From assembly GCA_023953695.1 (NCBI GenBank), contig JAMLJG010000001.1, positions 212,291-276,290 on the forward strand: 64,000 nucleotides of DNA. Direction: 5' to 3'. The number at the start of each line of letters is the position of its first letter. Position 1 is the first letter of the stretch. Origin of the DNA: Kiritimatiellia bacterium (GTDB lineage: Bacteria; Verrucomicrobiota; Kiritimatiellia; CAIVKH01). A program made the position numbers and the translations under genes. Positions 26,277-36,146 of the stretch are shown here, piece by piece. The notes under the pieces were generated by a model. It saw only the letters and a program-made list of their open reading frames with translations. It searched no databases and was not told the DNA's origin.

Positions 26277-27248
26277 ATGAAGAAAACTGTTGTTATGTGC
26301 TTGTCTGTGGCGGCGTTCGCGTTGACCGGTTCGCCCGCGCAGGCTTTGTGGGGTGTTGGGACGAAAACCGAATCGGGTAATGCCGATATGAAGCTGGGGG
26401 AATACAAGGGCCTCAAACAGGCCATCGGTGTCAAAGGATTCAGCAATGAGGCCGGCTGGCGCGGCAGTTGGGAGCTGGGCGACAATCTCTCGAAGATGCT
26501 GGAATCGGCCCTGTTCGATTCTGGTCGCTTTGTAGTTGTGCAGCGCGAGCAGTTGACCGATGTCATCGCGGAGCAGGATCTGGCGGCGAGCGGGCGCACG
26601 GCGGGCGCCAAGAAGGTCGCGCAGACGGGGAAGATTCGTCCTGCGAAATATCTCGCCTCCGGCGCGATTACGCAGGCGAATGAAGACACTGCGGGCAGCG
26701 ACGCGGGCATCAGCATCAAAGGTTTCCGCATTGGCGGCAGCAAGAGCACGGCGCAAGTCACGGCGATTATCACGCTGACCGATACAACGACGGGTGAGAT
26801 TGTCGCCAAAGAGCGCGTGGTGGGCAAAGCGGGTGGCGCGGGCGTGCGCTTGGGATACTGGGGTGCGATCGGGGGCGAATTGGGCGGGTTTGCCAAGACC
26901 CCCATCGGCGAGGCCGCGCAGGACGTGATTGATCAGGCTGTGAAATTCATTGCCCAAAAAATGGAGACGTTTCCCTTTGAAGGCAGTGTGATCAAGGTCA
27001 CGGATCGCGGACAAATCATCATCAATCGCGGTTCCGAGTTCGGCGTCGAAGTCGGGCAGAACCTGGTTATGGTTTCCGAGGGCGAAGAGCTCATTGACCC
27101 TGACACCGGGGCCCTGCTCGGCTCGGAAGAGGGCGAGGAAATCGGGCGCGCCACGGTGTCCAAAGTTTCGGAGAAAGTTTCGTACGCTGATATCACGGAC
27201 GGGGATAGGAATCCGGAAGTGGGAACGGTTGTCAAAGCGGCGCAGTAA
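26277..27248 (+). CDS. CsgG/HfaB-like secreted protein
   Basis: 323 aa. Signal peptide MKKTVVMCLSVAAFALTGSPAQA. CsgG-type features: LGDNLSKMLESALFDSGRFVVVQREQL split over ~residues 65-95, KYLASGAITQANED, AQVTAIITLTDTTTGEIV. No lipobox Cys at the signal cleavage site, unlike CsgG. The C-terminal ~100 residues (ITDRGQ-like IIINRGSEFGVEVGQNLVMV) form a beta domain often found after CsgG. A strong terminator follows. Confidence 0.85.
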   Translation: MKKTVVMCLSVAAFALTGSPAQALWGVGTKTESGNADMKLGEYKGLKQAIGVKGFSNEAGWRGSWELGDNLSKMLESALFDSGRFVVVQREQLTDVIAEQDLAASGRTAGAKKVAQTGKIRPAKYLASGAITQANEDTAGSDAGISIKGFRIGGSKSTAQVTAIITLTDTTTGEIVAKERVVGKAGGAGVRLGYWGAIGGELGGFAKTPIGEAAQDVIDQAVKFIAQKMETFPFEGSVIKVTDRGQIIINRGSEFGVEVGQNLVMVSEGEELIDPDTGALLGSEEGEEIGRATVSKVSEKVSYADITDGDRNPEVGTVVKAAQ

Positions 27249-27270
27249 TCAGCGCGAGATTCTCTATGGT

Positions 27271-27305
27271 AAAAGAGCCGGGGCTTGCGCCCCGGCTCTT
27301 TTTGT
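27271..27305 (+). terminator. Terminator after the CsgG-like gene
   Basis: Stem AGAGCCGGGG (27274-27283) with CCCCGGCTCT (27290-27299), 6-nt loop, then TTTTTG. A-rich on the other side (AAAAG), so it can also serve the convergent TPR gene. Confidence 0.88.
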
Positions 27306-27341
27306 TGCGAAGGAAAATGTGTTTTTGCGGAGGGCGACGCG

Positions 27342-29519
27342 CTACTCCACGGGGCCGTCGTAGGCCCCCCCCTCGTACTCATCGAGGATCGAGGGGACGG
27401 AGAGAGCCGGATGAGGTTCCTCGTCGGCTTCTTCGGGGACTTCGATTTCAGGTTGCTGAGCGGCGGCCTCTTCGCGGAGCGCCGCCAGGTCCAGGCCCTG
27501 CGCCTGCAGCTTGGCCGCAACTTTTTCATTGGAGGGGTCGAGGAGGAATGATTTTTTCCACCAATCGGCGGCCTCTTCAATGACGCCCAATTTTTCGTAC
27601 ACATCGCCGAGGTGATCGGTGATGGTGGGGTCGTTGGGGAGAATGGAGAGTGCGCGCTCAATGTCGTCGCGCGCTTCGGGATATTTGCCCTGCATGAAGT
27701 AGATCCATCCGCGCGTGTCGAGAAAGGCGGCGTTGTCGGGGGCGGCTTCAAGGGCTTCGTTGATGAGGGCGAGGCCGCGCTCCAGGTCCTCGCCGCGCTC
27801 CGCGCGCATATACGCAATATAGTTTAGCGAGTCCACATACGCGTCGAACTGCTGTTGATCTTCAGGGCTCGGTTTGAGCGCAATGCATTTCTCGAATTGC
27901 TCGATCGCAAGATCGAACCGGCCCGTGCGTTCGGCGGTTGCGCCATACCAGAAATAGAATGTAGGGGTGAGGGTTTCGTCCTCGCGATGGACCTCGCGCG
28001 CTTGGTCTTGGGCGCGCGCAAAAGATTCCATGGCGGCATCAAAGTTTTTGCCCGAACTCTGAATGAGGCCGATGTAGCTGAGAAGGGTGGGGTTTTCGGG
28101 TGTGCTCTCGCTCAGTTTCCGAAGGACCTCTATCCCTCGCTCGACGCGCTGGGGATTCCTCTCGCGCGTCAGGAATCGAACGAAGACATCGAGCAGCGGA
28201 CTTTCGTTCTCAAGGGATGTTTTGAGGAGTTTCACTGCCCCATCCGGCTGTTCGGCCTCCAGACAGGCGAGGAGATAGCTGGCCTCGAAACGGGGCGAGA
28301 GGGGAGCTTCGCCGCTTTCCTTGAGCGCGGCAGCCGTTTGTTCGTAGAACGAGAGCGCTTTGAGGGGTTGCTGTTCGGCGACGTTGAGATAGGCGAGAAA
28401 TTCGAGGAGGCGCGCATCGGTTGGATGGTCCTTGAGCGCGTCGGAAAAGAGGCGCTCGGCTTCGCCCGCCTTCTTTTGGGTGCTCAAGAGGAGGCCGAGG
28501 CGCAGAACGGGATCGAGGGCTGTGGGATCGGCGCGCATGGCGCGGCGATATGCCTCTTCCGCTTTATCGATGTTCTTGGCCTGCTCTTCGATGTGGCCGA
28601 GTGTGAGGAGAAGTTGCGGATTGTCTGGGTCTTTTGCGACCAACTGGCGCATCGCGGGCACGGCGGCGCCTGCATCGCCCTGAAACATGGAGGCGACGCG
28701 GGTTTGCCGCCAGCGGCTTTCGGCTGGCTGCATGGCCTCGATTTCCGAGAGCAGTTCGAGCGAGGTGGCATAGTTGCCCGACAATTTCGAGAGAAGCGCC
28801 ATTTGCAGCAGCAGAACTTCGTCGCGCTGCCCCTTGTTCGCAAAGGGTTGTAGCGCGGTCAACGCATCGGCAGCCCGCTGTGTCGCGCGTGCGGGGTTTC
28901 GCTCTTCGATGACTTGGCGGATATAGATCTGGCCCGTCATGCGCGCGAGGTTCTGCGTGTCGCGCACGCGCTTGAGTCCGGATTTCAGAACCGCAATGGC
29001 CTCGTCGGCTCGTCCGGATCGCACAAGCACAGCGGCCTTTTCCAAATAGCCATTGGCGGAATCGGGCGCGATGTGGATCGCTCGTTCGTAGTAGTGCAGC
29101 GCCTGTTCGGGGTTGCCCGTGATTCGTTCGATGAAGGCGGCCGAGAGTTGGGCTTTTTCCGAGCGGGGGCGTCGCTTGGCCAAGCGTTGGGCGACGGCAC
29201 GCGCCTCTTCGAACTGTTGATTGCTGATTAGGGCGAGCGCAACGCGCGACTGAAGCTCCTCGTTATCGGGATCCAGCTCGGCCGCGCGAAGGAAGTTGGA
29301 AAACGCAGCTCCACCCTGGTCATTCCAAGCCTGACCCACGGCGACCCCATAGCGAGCCACGCTATCGGCAAAAGCTGCGCGTTCGGCGGAGAGAGGTCGA
29401 ATCTCGGCGCTGGAATCGGGAGGGGGGGTCGCGGGTCCACGTGGGCCGACGCAGCCGCAGGCCGCAGCAATCAGGCACACTACCGACGTGTGCTGAACAG
29501 AAAGTGTCCAGCGTTTCAC
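27342..29519 (-). CDS. Large TPR lipoprotein
   Basis: 725 aa. Lipoprotein signal with lipobox AAACGC near residues 19-24. About a dozen TPR units from residue 60 to 690 (RYGVAVGQAWNDQGGAAFSN, ALHYYERAIHIAPDSANGYL, RGWIYFMQGKYPEARDDIER, ADWWKKSFLLDPSNEKVAAK). Acidic C-terminal tail. TPR lipoproteins of this size often act in outer-membrane assembly or polysaccharide export. The PEP-CTERM gene in the window would fit an exopolysaccharide role, but this is inference. Confidence 0.85.
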   Translation of the reverse strand: MKRWTLSVQHTSVVCLIAAACGCVGPRGPATPPPDSSAEIRPLSAERAAFADSVARYGVAVGQAWNDQGGAAFSNFLRAAELDPDNEELQSRVALALISNQQFEEARAVAQRLAKRRPRSEKAQLSAAFIERITGNPEQALHYYERAIHIAPDSANGYLEKAAVLVRSGRADEAIAVLKSGLKRVRDTQNLARMTGQIYIRQVIEERNPARATQRAADALTALQPFANKGQRDEVLLLQMALLSKLSGNYATSLELLSEIEAMQPAESRWRQTRVASMFQGDAGAAVPAMRQLVAKDPDNPQLLLTLGHIEEQAKNIDKAEEAYRRAMRADPTALDPVLRLGLLLSTQKKAGEAERLFSDALKDHPTDARLLEFLAYLNVAEQQPLKALSFYEQTAAALKESGEAPLSPRFEASYLLACLEAEQPDGAVKLLKTSLENESPLLDVFVRFLTRERNPQRVERGIEVLRKLSESTPENPTLLSYIGLIQSSGKNFDAAMESFARAQDQAREVHREDETLTPTFYFWYGATAERTGRFDLAIEQFEKCIALKPSPEDQQQFDAYVDSLNYIAYMRAERGEDLERGLALINEALEAAPDNAAFLDTRGWIYFMQGKYPEARDDIERALSILPNDPTITDHLGDVYEKLGVIEEAADWWKKSFLLDPSNEKVAAKLQAQGLDLAALREEAAAQQPEIEVPEEADEEPHPALSVPSILDEYEGGAYDGPVE

Positions 29520-29548
29520 GAATCCCCAAAGTTGTAGGAGCGAGGGGG

Positions 29549-29647
29549 TTAACCCCAGCTGCGTTTTTTATGACGAGAGAGACGCAAACGTTTACGGCGT
29601 TTGTGTTTGGCCATTTTTGTGCGTCGCTTCTTCTTTACAGAACCCAT
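29549..29647 (-). CDS. bS22-like ribosomal protein (AURKAIP1/COX24 domain), 32 aa
   Basis: A very short gene, translated by hand: starts [20 protein letters not shown] and ends [12 protein letters not shown], then TAA. It matches the AURKAIP1/COX24-domain family, whose actinobacterial members are ribosomal protein bS22 (MGSVIKKRRKRM...). RBS AAGAGG lies 5 nt upstream. It sits between hisG and the TPR lipoprotein gene on the same strand. Confidence 0.9.
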   Translation of the reverse strand: MGSVKKKRRTKMAKHKRRKRLRLSRHKKRSWG

Positions 29648-29687
29648 ATTTGCCTCTTTGGACCCTTAAATCTTCAAACGGTTCAAT

Positions 29688-30569
29688 CTAGGGGATAATT
29701 TTGTTCAAGGAAAGTTCAATAATGCCCTCGGCACCCGCCGCCTTCAACTTCGGAATCAACGTCCGCAGGGCAGAATTGTCAACCACTGTTTCGACGGCAT
29801 ACCACCCGCTGCCGCTCAAGGGCATGATGGTGGGGGAGTGCAGGGCGGGTAAAAGGGCGGTGACCGGTTTGAGGTTTGCCTCATTTACGTTGAGTTTGAG
29901 CAATACCTTTGATTCTGCTGCCAACACGCTGCGCAAGAGCAGCGCGAGGTTTTCGATTTTCTCACGTTTCCACGAGTCGGCCCATGATTTCTTGTTGGCG
30001 ATGAAGCGGGTGGTGGACTCCAAGACTGTATCCACGATGCGCAGATTGTTGGCGCGCAGCGAGGATCCGGTCTCGGTAATTTCGACGATGGCGTCCACCA
30101 GTTCCGGCGCCTTTACTTCGGTGGCGCCCCACGAGAACTCGACCTCGGCCTTCACGCCGTGGCGCGCGAGGTATTGCTTGGTCAGGCCGACGGCTTCCGT
30201 TGCGATTCGTTTTCCTTCGAGGTCTTTAGCGGATTGAATCGAAGAGGCATTGGGGACGGCCAAGACCCAGCGCACGGGGCGCAGTTCTTGTTTGGAATAG
30301 ACCAAATTGGCTACTTCGTGGACATCCGATTGATTCTCGGTGATCCAATCAAAGCCGGTCAGGCCGGCATCCAGCAGGCCTTGCTCAACATAACGGCTGA
30401 TTTCCTGGGCGCGGATCAGGCGCGCCTCAATTTCGGGATCATCCACCGTGGGGATATAGGAGCGCGATCCGACCGAGATGGAGAAGCCCGCCTTCTTCAT
30501 CATCGCGAATGTTGATTCCTGAAGGCTGCCCTTCGGAATGCCCAATATGATTTTGTTACCAGTCGCCAT
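29688..30569 (-). CDS. hisG: ATP phosphoribosyltransferase, long form
   Basis: 293 aa. First step of histidine synthesis: ATP + PRPP to [25 protein letters not shown] start, [15 protein letters not shown], and [20 protein letters not shown] (PRPP loop, ~residues 160-180). The C-terminal ~80 residues ([18 protein letters not shown]) are the ACT-like regulatory domain of the long HisG, which is inhibited by histidine and needs no HisZ. No other his genes nearby. Confidence 0.96.
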   Translation of the reverse strand: MATGNKIILGIPKGSLQESTFAMMKKAGFSISVGSRSYIPTVDDPEIEARLIRAQEISRYVEQGLLDAGLTGFDWITENQSDVHEVANLVYSKQELRPVRWVLAVPNASSIQSAKDLEGKRIATEAVGLTKQYLARHGVKAEVEFSWGATEVKAPELVDAIVEITETGSSLRANNLRIVDTVLESTTRFIANKKSWADSWKREKIENLALLLRSVLAAESKVLLKLNVNEANLKPVTALLPALHSPTIMPLSGSGWYAVETVVDNSALRTLIPKLKAAGAEGIIELSLNKIIP

Positions 30570-30659
30570 AGCTATTCCTTGCCAAACAAGCGGGCTACGC
30601 TATCGCATCCATGCCGCCCCCGGCAACCGGAATGTTGCGTTTTGGAGTAATTCTGCGTT

Positions 30660-31280
30660 TCAGTCGTTAAGTCGCAAAACGCGCCGTCCCTCGATTCTGA
30701 GTCGCCCATTCGCGAGGAGGCGTAGCGCTTCGACGTAGGCGATGCGTTCCTGCGATTGGATTCGTTTGTGGAGCGACTCCGGCGTGTCGCGATCGTGGAC
30801 GAGCACTGTGCGCTGAAGAATGATGGGGCCGGTGTCGGTTCCTTCGTCCACAAAGTGCACGGTGCAGCCAGAGTGGCGAACGCCATAGTTCAGCGCCTGC
30901 TCCCACGCGCGCAAGCCGGGGAAAGAGGGGAGGAGGGAGGGGTGGATGTTGAGCACCCGTTCGGGATATGCGCGGAGCAGGTCTTGCTTCACAATGCGCA
31001 TGAAACCTGCCAGGGCCACAGTATCGGCTCCGTGTTCGCGCAAAATGGAAATGACTCGCTGTTCCGCTTCGCCCTCCAACTTGGATTTTGATGGCCCGCA
31101 ATCCACGTGAAAGGCAGGAACTTCCGCCTTCCGTGCGCGATCGAGGATATAGGCATTCGCAACGTCGGAAATGACGCAGACCACCTTGGCCGACAACGCG
31201 CGCGCTGCGATTCCATCCAGAATCGCTTGCAAATTGCTGCCATTGCCCGATCCGAGTACCGCGAGTTGAAGAGTTTCCAT
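30660..31280 (-). CDS. purN: Phosphoribosylglycinamide formyltransferase
   Basis: 206 aa. GSGNGSNLQAILDG start; AGFMRIVKQDLL; catalytic Asn-His in VLNIHPSLLPSFPGLRA (~residues 104-120); Asp in HFVDEGTDTGPII. Transfers formyl from 10-formyl-THF to GAR in purine synthesis. Normal length. Stands alone upstream of hisG. Confidence 0.96.
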   Translation of the reverse strand: METLQLAVLGSGNGSNLQAILDGIAARALSAKVVCVISDVANAYILDRARKAEVPAFHVDCGPSKSKLEGEAEQRVISILREHGADTVALAGFMRIVKQDLLRAYPERVLNIHPSLLPSFPGLRAWEQALNYGVRHSGCTVHFVDEGTDTGPIILQRTVLVHDRDTPESLHKRIQSQERIAYVEALRLLANGRLRIEGRRVLRLND

Positions 31281-31467
31281 CGCGCGAGAGTAAGTGCGGC
31301 TTTGCGGGAGGATGCAAGTCTGATTGTCGAGCTGGGAGCTTCGGAGTGCGCGACGCGAATCGCCACGGGCTGTCTTTCGTGCACGGCATGCGTCTGATTC
31401 TGCTTATTGCCGGATGCTGTCGGAAACTCGCTATGCGATTTCGCGTGGGCCGGTTTATAGTGGAGGG

Positions 31468-32025
31468 ATGGATACACTCTTTCACGGAGTTTTGGGTGCG
31501 GCTGCGTGCAGCAACGTTGGCTTGCCCGGCGCGTTGAGCAAAAGAGGTTGTGACCGGCGCTGGTTTGCCGAGTGGACCTTGTGGGCCGCATTCTTCTTCG
31601 GCGTGTTTCCCGACATTGCCTCGCTTGGAATACACTTTGCGACAAACTTTTTCGCAGGGAACGGCGTGCGATGGACGGGGATTCCCGATTTTGTGTTTTT
31701 CCTGTATCGGGTGACGCACAGCCTGTTGGGCATTGCCCTTGGCTACTCGCTGCTCGTGCTGTGGAAACGCGCGTTGTGGTTGCCGGCGCTCGCCTGGCCA
31801 CTGCACGTTGCCGTGGATTTGCCGACGCATGGCGATGGGGTATTTCGAACGCCGATCTTTTGGCCATTTTCCAGCGCGGGATTTGTAGGGTGGAGCTGGT
31901 GGCAGCATCCGAGGCTGTTCTACAGCGCGTGGGTATTCGCGATCGGTCTCTGGTCGGTTTCTGCCATCTTTCGTGCGGCGCGCGTGCGGCGATGCTCCTC
32001 CGCGTCTGGCTCACGCGCGGAATGA
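31468..32025 (+). CDS. DUF457/YdjM-like membrane protein
   Basis: 185 aa from the ATG at 31468, RBS GGAGGG. Four or five TM segments. Conserved polar pairs inside the membrane region (FPDIASLGIH, RVTHSLLG, HVAVDLPTHGDG) match the membrane-bound metal-dependent hydrolase-like family. Its role is unknown. Divergent from purN; 31281-31467 is the shared promoter region. Confidence 0.75.
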   Translation: MDTLFHGVLGAAACSNVGLPGALSKRGCDRRWFAEWTLWAAFFFGVFPDIASLGIHFATNFFAGNGVRWTGIPDFVFFLYRVTHSLLGIALGYSLLVLWKRALWLPALAWPLHVAVDLPTHGDGVFRTPIFWPFSSAGFVGWSWWQHPRLFYSAWVFAIGLWSVSAIFRAARVRRCSSASGSRAE

Positions 32026-32154
32026 ATCGAACCGCAAAAGTTGAAGGCACTACACAAGCGGCTTGATTCGGATATAAGTATCAGTAAATATGCTGCGCGT
32101 CGGGAGACGCCGCTCGGTTGCCCGCCGTACGAGAAACTATCGCGGAGGATTTGT

Positions 32155-32874
32155 ATGAGTGAGATCAGCGCTCGAGTGCGAGGGATCAGACTTCCATTTC
32201 ACTGTCTCCTATTGACAGCGACTTGCTGTGCACTGACAAGCCCCACGCTGGCGGATACGCACTATGTAGCCCTCAGCGGCGGACACATTGCGCCCTACAC
32301 AAACTGGGTGACGGCGGCCACGAACATTCAGGAGGCCATTGATGCCTCTTCGGATGGCGACACAGTTTTGGTGAGCAATGGCGTCTATTCCACTGGTGGC
32401 CGTGTAGTGCATGGTGCGATGACGAACCGGGTGGTGATAGATAAGGCCATCACCGTGCAGAGCGTCAATGGCCCGGATGTGACGATCCGCGACACTCCGC
32501 CGGGCGCGGAGTATTATCCGCTCAAGCCGGGCACAGAATGGGTGTGCGGCTACCACAACGACATGTTCTCGAATAATCCGAAGCTTGCGTACTCGAACGC
32601 GACGACCGGGAAAATGCGCGCGCGCGTCATCGGCGAGGAGGCAACAAATGGGGCGGCGTACATCGTGATGGAGACGAGCTACGAGAATCTCTTTATCATG
32701 CCGCCTCAGAGAACCCTGTTCCGGTACGCGGACGACGGCGTGCACATCGCGATGACGATCCGCGATGAATTTGTGGACACGCGATTGATCGCATTTCCGC
32801 TCTCAGCGGGCGCCTCGTGGGACTATTTTGACGGCGTGGCGGGACAACGTCGGATTGCGAGCGTGGCGTGTTGA
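32155..32874 (+). pseudogene. Truncated secreted beta-helix protein, fused into an integrase remnant
   Basis: 239 codons from the ATG at 32155 with a strong GGAGGA. N-terminal signal, then the PVC-type beta-helix start ([51 protein letters not shown]). From about residue 122 the sequence changes to another domain ([45 protein letters not shown]). The last ~12 residues are out-of-frame integrase DNA, so the gene is cut at ~32840. It marks the left edge of the accessory region. Confidence 0.75.
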
Positions 32875-33326
32875 CCGTGCGAAAAGGAAAAGGTGGCAAG
32901 GATCGTGTCGTGCCGGTGGGCGAGCGGGCCGTGTACTGGCTCACGCGCTACGTGGAGCACACGCGCCCGAAGCTGGAGACGGCCGCGAGCGAACGCGCGT
33001 TGTTCCTGACCGGCTACGGCGAGCGGTTCAGTTCCACGTACCTGGGCAACTGGGTGCGCTACGTGATCGAGAAAGCGAACATCGGCCACCTGGGAAGCTG
33101 TCATGTGTTTCGTCACTCGTGCGCAGCCCACATGCTGGAGAACGGCGCGGACATCCGGTTCATTCAGCAGATGCTCGGACACGCCCGGCTCGACACCACG
33201 CAAATCTACACCGAAGTCAGCATCATCCAGTTGCGCGAAGTCCACGCCCGGACGCATCCCCACGCCAAACTTGCCCCGGCAAAAAGCCGAAATAACGGTC
33301 TGAAACCGCTTTCCCTTAGCCGCTGA
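32838..33326 (+). pseudogene. Tyrosine recombinase, C-terminal half only
   Basis: Open from about 32838; first usable start GTG 32868. Contains the beta-hairpin lysine region VRKGKGGKDRVVPVG, HVFRHSCAAHMLENGAD with the H-x-x-R catalytic pair, and LGHARLDTTQIYTE with the second His and the Tyr nucleophile. The N-terminal SAM-like domain and the first catalytic Arg are missing, so it cannot be active alone. Likely the remains of the element that brought in or rearranged this region. Confidence 0.88.
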
Positions 33327-33344
33327 TTTTAGTAGCTTTCCGCT

Positions 33345-33947
33345 ATGGGATTTTACGCCACAGCTTCGGAAGATCGCGCCGGAAAATCGGCATCCCACCC
33401 CCTGAAAAATCGCGTCTGGGATTTTTTGAGCTGCTCGGATACGCGCGCCGGTTTTTTCGTGACGCAAGCCCTTGAACCGCATCGGAATAACCAGCCTACC
33501 CCTACGACAACCGCGTCGGGTATGCGCTACTACGGCTTCAGATATTACAGCCCACAACTGGGGAGGTGGCTGAACCGAGACAGGATCGGTGAGCGCGGCG
33601 GTTTGAACCTCTATAGTTTCGTTAAGAACAATGCCCCTAACGGAATTGATTTGCTTGGTCTTCGCAAGGAAGGAGATCCATTAGGCCCCGGGAATGATCC
33701 CCCGGTTGATCCTGTGTTGCCTCCACCTCAGGCTGGATGTGGACCGAGCAACGTCGGACAGATCGTGAACTCAGGGGATCCGTATCAGCAGGAATGCGAG
33801 CTTCCGTGTAAGAAAAAGGGATCGCAAACGTGCCAGAATCGGAAGCAATGCACGGAAGTGAAGATGACCGTGAATCCTGATCACACGCGAGGTCACACGA
33901 CATACATGTGGTTTGATGTCGCATCGTTGTGTGGGGAATGCAAATAG
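33345..33947 (+). pseudogene. Orphan Rhs C-terminal fragment A with Cys-rich tip
   Basis: 200 codons. The core hallmark MRYYGFRYYSPQLGRWLNRD, IGERGGLNLYSFVKNNAPNG and DLLGL sits at residues ~60-105; the rest of the large YD-repeat shell is absent. The variable tip (~95 aa) is Cys-rich (CELPCKKKGSQTCQNRKQC, ending CGECK) with a DHTRGH segment. I do not recognise a toxin family. In intact Rhs proteins this position carries the toxin. The following gene is probably its immunity partner. Confidence 0.8.
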
Positions 33948-33956
33948 TTTTCGACT

Positions 33957-34379
33957 ATGCGAATCATCGCACACGGTTTGCTTTTGCTGTTGCCCGCGGG
34001 ATTTCTCTCCTGTTCGCGGTCTGAGACTCGGGGGCCGATTGTGGAGCCTTCTCCGGCTTCGGAAGTATCGGTGATACAGAAACCTGGCCATGCCGTTCGG
34101 ATTGCTCAGCAAGCGCTCGAAAATCTTGACCCGCCTATTACGGGGGCAACGCACAGGATTGTGCGCGAGACGGAGTCCGCATTCATTGTCGAGTATCCGC
34201 TGCTTGTTGGCGGTGGCGATGTATCGCAGCGCACAGAGGTCGTTGTGAGCAAGTTTGTGCCCAAGGTCGAGTTGCTGATGCGCGTGTCTGACGATCCCGC
34301 CGCGCGCCATGTCGAAGAACCTCGCTTGCTGTGGCCGAGACGAATAGCATTGTTCATTTGCCGAGCACGAAGAGGGTGA
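33957..34379 (+). CDS. Putative lipoprotein immunity protein of cassette A
   Basis: 140 aa, ATG 9 nt after the Rhs tip stop. N-terminal hydrophobic stretch ending in LSC (lipobox GFLSC, ~residue 20), then AVRIAQQALENLD and RIVRETESAFIVEYPLLVGG, a small alpha/beta pattern. The last ~25 residues are Arg-rich and may be read out of frame. Immunity role inferred from position only. 34380-34639 holds no gene I can support. Confidence 0.5.
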   Translation: MRIIAHGLLLLLPAGFLSCSRSETRGPIVEPSPASEVSVIQKPGHAVRIAQQALENLDPPITGATHRIVRETESAFIVEYPLLVGGGDVSQRTEVVVSKFVPKVELLMRVSDDPAARHVEEPRLLWPRRIALFICRARRG

Positions 34380-34639
34380 CGGAGGGACGCTCAGTCTATA
34401 TCGAATTCTGGGAAATCGCTCTATAAGCGCGAAGACTTTACCATTCGCAAAAAGAAGTGCTTACGCCCGAAACGCGAAAGCTTATTCAGGAAATGGAACA
34501 TCACTTCCAGGGTACGAGGGGGAGAGTGGTGCCAGCCCTTCACAATAAACAAACGGGACGATGAAGATTCCGAGTGAGAGTCGTGCTCTATCCTTTCAGC
34601 CGCTTGAGCGACCCCCTCGTACGCTGCCGCGTGGATAGC

Positions 34640-35090
34640 GGGGTCAGATAGCATGAAAGGCGGTTAGAGCTCCGGAGATGCGGCGTATAATGCCCATCAA
34701 GCTACCGAGGCGGCCATGGTGGCCCGCCTTGCAGCACGGAGGTAATCAATGCCTCCAGCGAGATCGTCGGCGCGAGGTGGTAGGCGCGCTGGGTCTAACG
34801 CGCCGGAGCGGGTTCGTGAGCGCCGTGAGGGGGTATCGCCGGGACGAGGGCGGCGGTTTGAGCCAAACAGCTCCTACCATTTGGGAGGAGGCATGAGCAG
34901 TGTGGGATGATGGGCGAATGCTTGGAAGTGTGAGTCGGGCGCGAGAGGTGTTGGTCGTTAGACAGCTAATATTGACGTGCGAGACGATGCGAGCGGGGCG
35001 AGCGAGGCTCGGCCGACCCGCATCATGGCGAGAGGTAGAAGGAACGGATTTGCCGCCGTTGCGTACGGTTTTGGCGAGAGCAGCACCGAT
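34640..35090 (+). repeat. Dispersed cassette repeat, copy A
   Basis: Begins GGGGTCAGATAGCATGAAAG. A stretch of about 65 bp (34640-34705) is nearly identical at 41929 and 43639. It contains TATAAT at 34686-34691. A REP-like pair follows (34783-34803, degraded GCGCG type; 34852-34868 GCGGTTTG type), then a stretch shared with copy B that leads into the Rhs 3' core at ~35092. No gene. Confidence 0.8.
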
Positions 35091-35091
35091 G

Positions 35092-36133
35092 CCGCCGCCA
35101 CGAGCAAGGTGCCCGTGGTTGCCCGAAACGCGGGGTATGCTTATGATGCGAATGGAAACATGACCACGGACGGACAATTTTGGAATACGTCTGGGACAAC
35201 GCCGACCGTCTCAAAGAAGTGCGCAAGGACGGGAAGTCGTGATGACCTGCCGCTATGACGGGCAATGCCGGCGCAGCCGGAGGAATTGGTGGCATTCGTC
35301 GTGCTCAACCTCCGCGACCTCTACGGTCTACTATCACTACGACGCCAATGGAAACGTCATCGCTTGCACGGATGCGGACGGCGCCCTCGTCTCACACCTC
35401 GAATACAGCCCCTTCGGCAAAAGTGCTGCTGCAACCGCGCCTACCACCGCGCTACCAGTTCTCAAGCAAGGAATATGACACCGCCACGGAACTGAACTAT
35501 TACGGCTTCAGATTCTACTCCTCAGAGATGGGGAGGTGGCTCTCAAGAGACCCACTCGGAGAACGGGGCGGGTTGAATCTCCATGGCTTTGTCCGTAACG
35601 ATCCGATCCGATACGTCGATCCTCTTGGTCTCGTTACTTATGATCTTGATCCCTCGACGCACGAAGGCGTCCCGTGGAAGTGGGCAGATCTTAGCGACCG
35701 TGCCGACGAGCCGGATGCAGAGACGCGCGTTACGTTTAGCGTGAACTGTCTGTGTGATGCTTGCAATGGCGATAGCTGCCGCAAGGTCGCGTGCACCGTG
35801 AGTTTGCATCAATCTGTTTGGATAGATTACAAACGGTATTATAGACCGAGTGGTGCCTATCGGCATGAGCAGATGCACGTGCGAAATCTTTTGGAGGCAG
35901 CGAAAGCGATCGGAGCTGTTCTCGAAGGATATGAGAAGAGGGGCTGCAGGGCGAAGTCCGTGTGCGAGGATGAGATTTGGTTCATCAACAAATGGTATAA
36001 TAACTACGTTATTCCTAAGTACCTTGACATTGAGGCGACCCACACAAATCCAAATGGCCCGAAGGCTGGAACCGACTATGATCCTATTACGCCGATGCCG
36101 CCGGCTTCGAATACCAACCCCCGGCTGCAATAG
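35092..36133 (+). pseudogene. Orphan Rhs C-terminal fragment B with HExxH tip, frameshifted
   Basis: The Rhs core end is split over several frames: YAYDANGNMT at ~35136, YYHYDANGNVIAC, SPFGK, then after a shift near 35420 RYQFSSKEYDTATELNYYGF, GRWLSRDPLGERGGLNLHGF and VDPLGL. The tip (~165 aa, to 36133) has two Cys pairs and RHEQMHVRN; HEQMH at 35864-35878 is an HExxH zinc-metallopeptidase motif. The tip itself is one continuous frame. The intact shell is missing, so this is an orphan tip. Confidence 0.8.
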
Positions 36134-36146
36134 GGGATACTTCAAC

